Positions 53,901 through 62,000 of a stretch of 62,000 nt of DNA are shown piece by piece. Source of the DNA: Chrysomallon squamiferum. Its lineage: Eukaryota; Mollusca; Gastropoda; Neomphalida; Peltospiridae. Each line of letters starts with the position of its first letter. The stretch's first letter is position 1. A program made the position numbers and the translations under genes. The notes below the pieces were generated by a model. The model did not search any database, was not told where the DNA came from, and saw only the letters and a program-made list of their open reading frames with translations. The stretch is taken from the NCBI GenBank assembly GCA_012295275.1, contig CM022665.1, forward strand, positions 39,732,295 through 39,794,294, read 5' to 3'.

Positions 53901-55995
53901 TCTATCATTTTGTTTGGTTTTTAAAACTTTAGTTTGAAAATTCTAATAGATCCTTCGCAGTTTTCTTCGACCTGACAAAATGAAAATTCCAGTACCATTC
54001 TAGCACATGGAAGATAATGTCAATCTCTTTTCACTACAGAGTGACATTAAAAACAAGTCTCGTTATTAAACTGACGTAGATAAAACGACACAAAAGTTTG
54101 TATCTTTACACTTGAAAACCATTGTTAGTATAACGAAACAGTTTGAAAAGTTGCGTATATTTCAATTTGTTTGTACGAAACCTACAGGTTAATGAAATAT
54201 TTCTAAATATCCGTAAAACCTAATTCACAAAATCGGTAAATTTGTTACAGTAGTTGGGCCAAATCGGTATAACGAATATTCAACAGCTCGACAATGAAGA
54301 GCAAATTATACTGAAAAAGGCGTACTGACGATTTTATTTGTAGACTTGCGCCGGCCCGAAGAAAGCAAAACCCTGGGGCATATACTGTGCATTATAATCT
54401 CCACGAAATATTGTTGCTTTCTTTAATCCTGCTATTGTTAAGAATGACTTGGATTTAATATACCATTGTTTGACGCCCAGTAGCCGATATATTTTTGTTC
54501 TGGAGTGTTATTAAGCATTCCTTCCTACATTCATCGGTTTAATGTAGCCAATCCGACGTGAATTCAAAATTGGCTGCAGAAATAAGCGCCTTTTGGTTTT
54601 AGAAAAGAACACGTACAGTATAAAACTATGCTTAAGTCGTACTTGATTCCAACTTGATCACAAATCAAAGTGTAATACAACGGTTTAAATATTGCTATAG
54701 GCGATTCGTTTGACCATAGCCAGGGAGGATAATAACTGTTCCCGCCCTTCTCCTTCCAAAAAAAAAAAGGATTAAAAAACCCTTATTAGTATGTATGCTT
54801 AACTAAGTAAAGCCATCGGTACCATATATACAAAAACAAATGCTCAGCTGTTCCGAAGAAATCAACCGAACTTTTCAGGATATGGAAATTGGAAATACAT
54901 TTTTTGTTCCCGTACTTCGTCCCCAACTAATTTTTAAAATGCAACTTAATTTTAATAGAGAAATATCGATTTACAAAGTTAAAATGTCTAATTTTGTTTT
55001 CGTTTTTCTTTTTTATTGTTTCTTACGCATGGTGTGTTTGTGCGTAGGTGTGCATGTATGTTGCTAAATCGAGCCCTTATCTGAATAAATTGCATTACTC
55101 TGTAGTTTTAATAAATAGTGCAGCAATAAGCATGATAAAAAGAAAGCGGATTTAAAAACTTGATGTACGTTAACACAACAATACAAACAAGGGCATGGAA
55201 ATCGGATACTGAAAAGAAAAAAGAAAAAAAAAGGAAAGAAAAAAAAAAACAAAAAAAAAAACGCCCACCTAACTAACCAAGCAAAACAAACAACATCAAC
55301 AACAAAAAAACCCAACCCTAATTAAACAGAATCGAAACGGTTCACAAGCATATTGTAAATTATTGATATGGTACGTCAGTACGGATTCTGACATCTTTAC
55401 GACTTGCAGAAGTCTTCAATAAAACATGTTTGGACACTTGTGAAAGTTGTATCAAAAAGGGCAACGCCCGTTTCGACATACTACATTTGTTTACTTGGCG
55501 GTCGTCATGGTGATTTGTCGCATTGCGATTTCTCTCCAGAGGTGAATGTACATATTTCTTTTACATTTTTTTTTTCTTCTCACACTATCATATTCTTTAT
55601 TTTTCATTATTATTATTATTTTCAACATTAATCTTGTTTTTATCTTCTTTGTTTGTTTTTTTTTCCTCTCTGTCTGTCTGTTTTCACATCTTTTTCTTTT
55701 TAAACGCTTTAATTTTTTTTTTTTTTAGTGAAAGACGAAACCATTGCGATTGTGAACAATTACAGTCCTTATAACTCATGTTTTCATGCGTTCCATGATT
55801 CGAATTCACCGACAACAATAAAAGTGTAGTTCTTCAGTATAATAACGGATATTAAATAACAAAAATAAAAAGAATGAAATAACTGATAGCTGCATGTCAG
55901 TGATTATTCAGGCATTACAAAAAGTTGCGACACAACTTTTCTTTTATTATGAACAAAATTAAGTCCTTAGTATTAAGGATTCTGAAAATAAATAT

Positions 55996-56037
<42 letters not shown>

Positions 56038-57300
56038 TTTCGTAAAATTATTATGAACGTTTGTATCTAAGTGCATGCGAATATATGTGTGTATATATAC
56101 ATATTTGTATGTGAATGCATTCACGCGTGCTTGCATGCTTGTTTTTGTACATGCATGTGTGCATGAAAGTGTATGTTTGTCTCTCTGCGCCAGTATGCTT
56201 TTTCGTCCGTTTGTTTAAATGTCTGCTTGTCTATTTGTGAATCTGTTATTCAGGGTCACAGTATGTGTTATGTAAAGTTGTAATCAAGTTTTTCCTTTGT
56301 ATTTCAGATAGCCTACAGTTAAATAAATGAACAAACAGACAAACAAATAAACTAATAAACGGGTAGATAAACACACACGCGTTTATAGAAAGACATAGAG
56401 AGATATATACATAGATAGATAGACAGATATACACACAGAAAGATAGATAGACAGATATACACACAGAAAGATAGATAGACAGATAGATCAATAGATAAAA
56501 AAATGAAACAAACAGCAAACAAATGAACTGAATAAAAAAGAAAAAAAAGAAGGGAAAAGCCATTAAAATTTATTAATTGTATATCATAATAAAAATAGTT
56601 TAATTAAAAATTATGTTAACACACAAAGAGCAATATCTTTTTTCGTAAGACATTATAGATTCATTGTATTTGTAGTGTATAGGTTATAAAAATTAGTTTT
56701 ATTTAATTATGTCGTTGTAGCAATTAAAAAATAATAATAATATTAAAATTAATAATAAAAATAGATAAAATAAAATAAAATAAAATAAAACGTTTTTACT
56801 CGACAATATTTTAATTTTAATTTTCCTAACGCTACACACATTTATTTGAAGACATACAATTTTCTATCAGCCACGTTCATGTTAAATATCACAAATGTTT
56901 TGCCTGCAGGTAAATAATTATAGTCATTTCAAAATATTCACGATAGCGGATAAACGCCACCATTACAGATATAACCAACACATACATTAATTTAGAAAGT
57001 TAAACCATTAAGGGCAGAATCGAGGATTGTTGATAGGAGGTGTGTTTTTTCGGGATTTACTTTTTTCATTTGTGGTTGGCTAAACTGTTCAAAATGAAAT
57101 AAATTTCATTATTATTGAAAAAACAACAACAACAACAACAAAAAAAAAATTTTTTAGACAGTGAGACGGGAAAATAAAAACAGAGAGAGGAGTACTAAGG
57201 GCTTCACCCCCTCCTTGATCCTCTCATAACGCCTGTACACACGCATCTAAAGTTCTGCACACTAAGCAACGATATCCTTAGGTAATACAGGTGTCTTGGC
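53901..57300. other. Gene-free interval downstream of CaM-2
   Basis: Unique AT-rich sequence to about 55.2 kb is followed by poly(A), T-rich stretches, (GA)n at 56001-56032 and GATA-type repeats at about 56340-56490. A SINE-like fragment lies near 54460-54530. I recognise no exon. Confidence 0.55.
54455..54535 (+). mobile_element. Possible mollusc SINE tail fragment
   Basis: The core 'tttgacgcccagtagccgat' followed by 'atatttttgttctgg' and 'gttattaagcattcc' resembles, from memory, a very common repeat tail in mollusc genomes (caatagccgatgt... cattcattcatt). Only the tail is visible and it is diverged. No tRNA-like head is seen upstream. Confidence 0.35.
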
Positions 57301-57309
<9 letters not shown>

Positions 57310-57343
<34 letters not shown>

Positions 57344-58260
57344 TACTGACGCCTGATTATTACTAACTTCTCGGGTTTTTCTTCCTATCTTCTTTCATTC
57401 TTTGTTTACTTATTTATTTACTTACTTCTGTAATGGATAGAAATGTTTTGTTACACAACCCGGCCTAGAGACTGCTGTCCCCAGTTGCTACCAGTCACGT
57501 GAGTTTTAGGGTCTTGTTTATACGTTAACGTTCACACATATAAATATAGTTACTATTTAATGTAAAAACAAAACAATGAGAAAAAACAACAACATACAGG
57601 TTAACCACCTACCACAACAAGCCTCTAGGTACGTCAGTACATTGTATTTGAGTACTAAAAAGATGAATTTGTTGCTATAGCTACTGGGACTACTACTACT
57701 ACTGTTACCATTACTACTACTGTTGCTGCTACTACTACCACTACTACTACTACCACCACCATTTCTACCACTACAGTATTATGCTACAACTATTACTACT
57801 TCAGTACTACTACCTACTACGTCAATAGTAACTACTACTACAGTACATCTGATATTACAACTACAGTTGTTAACAACACTGTAAGTACAATTATATATAG
57901 ATAACAAAAAAACAACAACGAATAAGCAACAACGAAAAACAACAACAGATAAGCAACAACGATACAAATAACCAAAAAAATAAATAAATTAAACCAAGTA
58001 AAATAAAATGCAATACAGTACAATACAATACAATGCAGTACAATACAATATAATACTATACAATACAGTAAAATAAAATAAAATAAAATAAAATAAAATA
58101 AAATTAAATTAAATTAAATAAATAGAATAAAATAAAATAATAAACAAACAAATAAACAAATAAATGGAAAAAACAACAACATCCAAACGTAAAGAAACAA
58201 ACAAACAAGTAAATAAATGATCAAAAAAACAACAAATAAATAAAAATAAAAATAAAGCTA
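57310..58260. repeat. Low-complexity block: (TA)n, (ACT)n, (AAAT)n, (AATAC)n
   Basis: Poly(A)/(TA)n at about 57303-57344 and ACT/ACC trinucleotide sequence at about 57685-57880 are followed by a (CAATA)n-like stretch at about 58010-58070 and (AAAAT)n at about 58073-58105. Nothing coding is visible. Confidence 0.8.
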
Positions 58261-58419
58261 TGCTTATCACCCAGTAATGATTAATGTAAACTGTCTGAGT
58301 ATAAATAATAACCTAGGTATGGCATTAACTTACATGTGTAAACACCTAAAATGTGAAAGAAAAAAATAAAACAAAGAAAAGAAGAAAAAAAAGTTCAATA
58401 TTTGTAATAAATCACCAAG

Positions 58420-59500
<1,081 letters not shown>

Positions 59501-61233
59501 GGTTCGTGAAAGTAAAACACAACAATTTTTGTTTTAATATGTAGGTACACCCAAAAGGGTTAGACGACATAAAGATAAATTGGTTAACAGGTACAAAACC
59601 CTACAAAAACGTGTAGGGTTAGAACGATTATTGATTACATTGTTATGACTAGGTAAACACGATAATCGTCTCTACACAGTAATGCACAAGTAAAACGTAA
59701 CAGACTATCAGATAACCAAAATGTGAGCGAACAGAGTTTTGCTTAAACAAAATTGCGTAAAATTCTGTATAAACAGGAAAACAGGATATGTAAAAAAAAA
59801 AAAAAAAAAATGTCTGATTTTTCTAAAAAAAAAAAAAAAAAAATTTTTTTTTTTTTTCATTCATTCATTCATTCAAATCACTGCTGCTACAAAAAGGTGA
59901 CCAATGGCGTCCAGTTTGTTAGCTATACAGGTTAACAACGTAGCGTTTACGTAATTAACTAACTAATATTTATTTTTCGACCAAATGGCATTTTCACCGT
60001 CTGGGAATTTGACCAAATGGCACGACACTCGCAAAGATAGTGGAACTGATGTACGCAGATGTACAAATACAAAAGGTAATAAGGTAGTAATTTGCCGGTA
60101 ACTGTCAGCAAATTTTTGAAGATAACGAACGAAACACTAAGACGATTCACAAGTATAATGATTCATAGATAAGTCAACATTTTTTTTGGTTTAATCAGTC
60201 TCTGAAGAGAAAAGAAGATTTATTATTCACATTGCAGGTAAATTTAATTAAGTTAAAATATTACTGAATAAAACAGTACAGCCGTAGTGTTTATACAAAA
60301 CTTCGAGGGTGTCGTAAATTATTTGTACTGTGGAAATATAATAAATATTTAACGAAAACGTGCGTGTTTGTTGTTTGATGGCAGTAAACCAAATACAATG
60401 TGTTTTAATAAAAAAAAGTATATACTTATTTCAGTTTTGTGATACACTTTATTTATTTATACTAAAATGTAAATTTCTTTTATTTTATTCTGTTATTATA
60501 ATTGTTGATTATCTTACCGTATCATTTATTTATTTATTTATTTAGTTATTTCTTCACCATGGTTTTGCTACTGGTATCTACCCCGGGATACCAGAGTTCT
60601 AATCCCGGCAGTGCGCTGGACTACCACTTTTGCTTTTTGCCTCTTTTTCAATACGCTTTGTTTATCCGTGTCTGAAATTCCACCTTTCATGGGTGCGCTC
60701 TACTGACAGTGTTAATTGTGTTTGTGGTCTAAGTCACAAGAGGTGACTGTACAATATTATCATAATTATGACCGTTAAAAAAAAAAAAAAAAAAAGAGAA
60801 GAAAATATTTGTCAATGCATATATGATATATGTACATGTGTATTTAGTATGAATGTATGTAGGTATGTATGTTTGTTTGTTTGTAAGTATGTACGTCTAT
60901 ATGAACAACAACAACAACAATAATGTAAGGAATTATTTTAATGATGACGATGCTGATGGTTGTTATAACAGAAGCAAAGAAAATATTTATCAGTAAAACC
61001 TGATAACAATGCCGACGATGATGATGGCGATAAGATTAACGGCCATAATTAAAATAGCTAGCAAAAAAGTTACTAAATAAATAAATATTTAATCATTTTA
61101 TATTTGTTCTATTTTCCAAAACAGTCACTCGTGTTACTTTCTTGCTGAACATGTATTTTGTTATCTCAGTCTACAGTCTTCTTCTCCAGTGGTAAAGGAA
61201 TTAGTCCAAGGTGAAGGTCACAGACGGTGAAGG
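59501..61233. other. Gene-free interval before CaML-B
   Basis: It contains two A runs near 59790 and 59827, a T run, and unique AT-rich sequence. A tRNA-like/SINE-like candidate lies at 60555-60796, and TATG/CAA/GAT repeats lie at 60840-61020. No exon is recognised until the last exon of CaML-B. Confidence 0.5.
60555..60796 (+). mobile_element. Possible SINE-like element ending in poly(A)
   Basis: The segment has a B-box-like 'gagttctaatccc' enclosed by a 7-bp inverted repeat (ccgggat/atcccgg). About 170 bp of non-repetitive, less AT-rich body follows, then a terminal A run at about 60777-60795. No clear A box is seen upstream, so it may be truncated or unrelated. Confidence 0.3.
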
Positions 61234-61313
61234 TCAATGACTCATGGACAGCACAAATTCTGAAGCAAAAGAGGAAAAGAAAACAGCATGAATATATATA
61301 TATGTGTGTATGG

Positions 61314-61360
<47 letters not shown>

Positions 61361-61647
61361 AATGATGTATCGCCATAATTTGTGTATATTTAATATCAGT
61401 TCACCTTCGTAGTTGATGAAGCCAGTGCCATCGAGGTCTGCCTGTCGTATGAGTTCGTCAGCCTCCACGTCGTTCAGACAGTCGCCTATTGTCATCAGCA
61501 CCTTGCGCATGTCGACGACGCTGACGAAGCCGTTGTTGTCCTTGTCAAAAATCTTGAAGTATTTGATGATTTCCTGATCTGATTCTGGCTGCCTCATTCT
61601 TGATGACATCGCTCCAACAAACTGCTTAAAACCGATCTTTCCTTTAC
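61234..61647 (-). CDS. Calmodulin-like protein (CaML-B), last two exons, partial
   Basis: Minus-strand exons are 61405-61647 (243 nt, the calmodulin exon 4 length) and 61234-61259 (EFVLSMSH and TGA). The larger exon starts at the calmodulin EF2 junction with GKGKIGFKQF, whose loop ends in Gln rather than Glu. It then has SSRMRQPESDQEIIKYFKIF, EF3 DKDNNGFVSVVD and EF4 DLDGTGFINYEE. The acceptor is 'ggactag' and the donor GTGAAC; the last exon is preceded by 'ttgcttcag'. EF4 has full Ca2+ ligands, EF3 has Asp at position 12, and EF2 is probably impaired. Exons 1-3 must lie beyond 62000. Identity to calmodulin is much lower than for CaM-1 to CaM-3, so this is a diverged paralog. Confidence 0.88.
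61318..61360. repeat. (CA)n microsatellite in CaML-B intron
   Basis: A CA run of about 43 bp sits 45 bp downstream, in transcript sense, of the CaML-B exon 4 donor. A similar (TG)n lies at the same relative place in CaM-1 (7354-7420). Confidence 0.95.
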
Positions 61648-61724
61648 CTAGTCCAATATATAAACAGAGACACATGTTTTTTTTGTATTTGTGTATATGT
61701 AAGAACATATATTATCTATATATT

Positions 61725-61768
<44 letters not shown>

Positions 61769-62000
61769 TATGTGGATGACTGACTGTAGGTTCGTGCGTG
61801 TATGTATGCATGTATTAACATGTATGATCGTGTGTAATCGTGTATGTGATAATGTTTGTATGAGTACACAATTTTAATTATAAGTTTATTCACAGTGCAT
61901 AGCAGGGCCACTGATAAATCTCACGGGAAAAGAGCCCTTTTGCGCGATGTGCAGAACTGATCCTTCAACTCAGTATGACTGTCATGCGCAGTAGTGCGGA
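61648..62000. other. CaML-B intron sequence to window edge
   Basis: It holds (TG)n at about 61731-61764, TATG repeats and a less AT-rich end ('ctgtcatgcgcagtagtgcgg'). No EF1-EF2 exon is present, so the gene continues beyond the window. Confidence 0.6.

Noticed and set aside
61975-62000. Similarity of the last bases (tgcgcagtagtgcg) to the tRNA cassette 5' block
   Set aside because: Only about 14 bases are visible before the window ends, too few to call a third cassette.

Overview
The window is eukaryotic nuclear DNA. Coding exons are short, bounded by GT/AG splice sites and separated by AT-rich introns, and almost everything between them is microsatellite or low-complexity sequence ((GA)n, (CA)n, (AAT)n, (AAAT)n, long A and T runs). 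This density of simple repeats, the dispersed tRNA-Leu cassettes and one fragment resembling a mollusc SINE tail suggest a lophotrochozoan, most likely a mollusc. I cannot fix the species.

The recognisable protein-coding content is a cluster of calmodulin-family genes alternating in strand: CaM-1 (minus, 6838-28524), a divergent calmodulin-like gene CaML-A (plus, 32774-36795), CaM-3 (minus, 41647 to about 47.7 kb), CaM-2 (plus, 49786-53514), and the 3' end of a second divergent gene CaML-B (minus, 61234-61647, continuing past the right edge). All exons that can be seen keep one architecture: exon 1 contributes only the ATG, then exons of about 31, 144, 243 and 29 nt with phase-1 junctions. 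CaM-1/CaML-A and CaM-3/CaM-2 are two head-to-head pairs.

Region by region: 1-2.5 kb is repeats. 3.19-5.0 kb is a tRNA-Leu cassette whose tRNA is split at the anticodon loop by about 1.29 kb containing a small membrane-protein ORF and a 52-bp tandem repeat. 5.0-28.8 kb is CaM-1, whose 11-kb first intron holds two intact antisense tRNA-Leu(CAG) genes. 28.8-32.7 kb is the divergent intergenic region. 32.7-37.3 kb is CaML-A. 37.3-41.6 kb is convergent 3' flank with a degenerate 100-bp tandem array. 41.6-47.7 kb is CaM-3. 47.7-53.9 kb is the second divergent spacer and CaM-2. 54-61 kb is repeat-rich, with a poly(A)-bearing hairpin tandem array at 58.4-59.5 kb. 61.2-61.7 kb is CaML-B.

Two of the three near-canonical calmodulins carry a single extra base in an otherwise perfect coding exon. 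In both cases the assembly reads C followed by T at a third codon position where paralogs have either C or T. This looks more like merged alleles or an assembly error than pseudogenes. Exon 3 is almost identical in the three CaM genes while exon 4 of CaM-1 differs from the others at roughly a quarter of positions, a pattern of exon-scale gene conversion. The calmodulins would act as cytosolic Ca2+ sensors. The two calmodulin-like genes have lost several Ca2+ loops and probably do something narrower.
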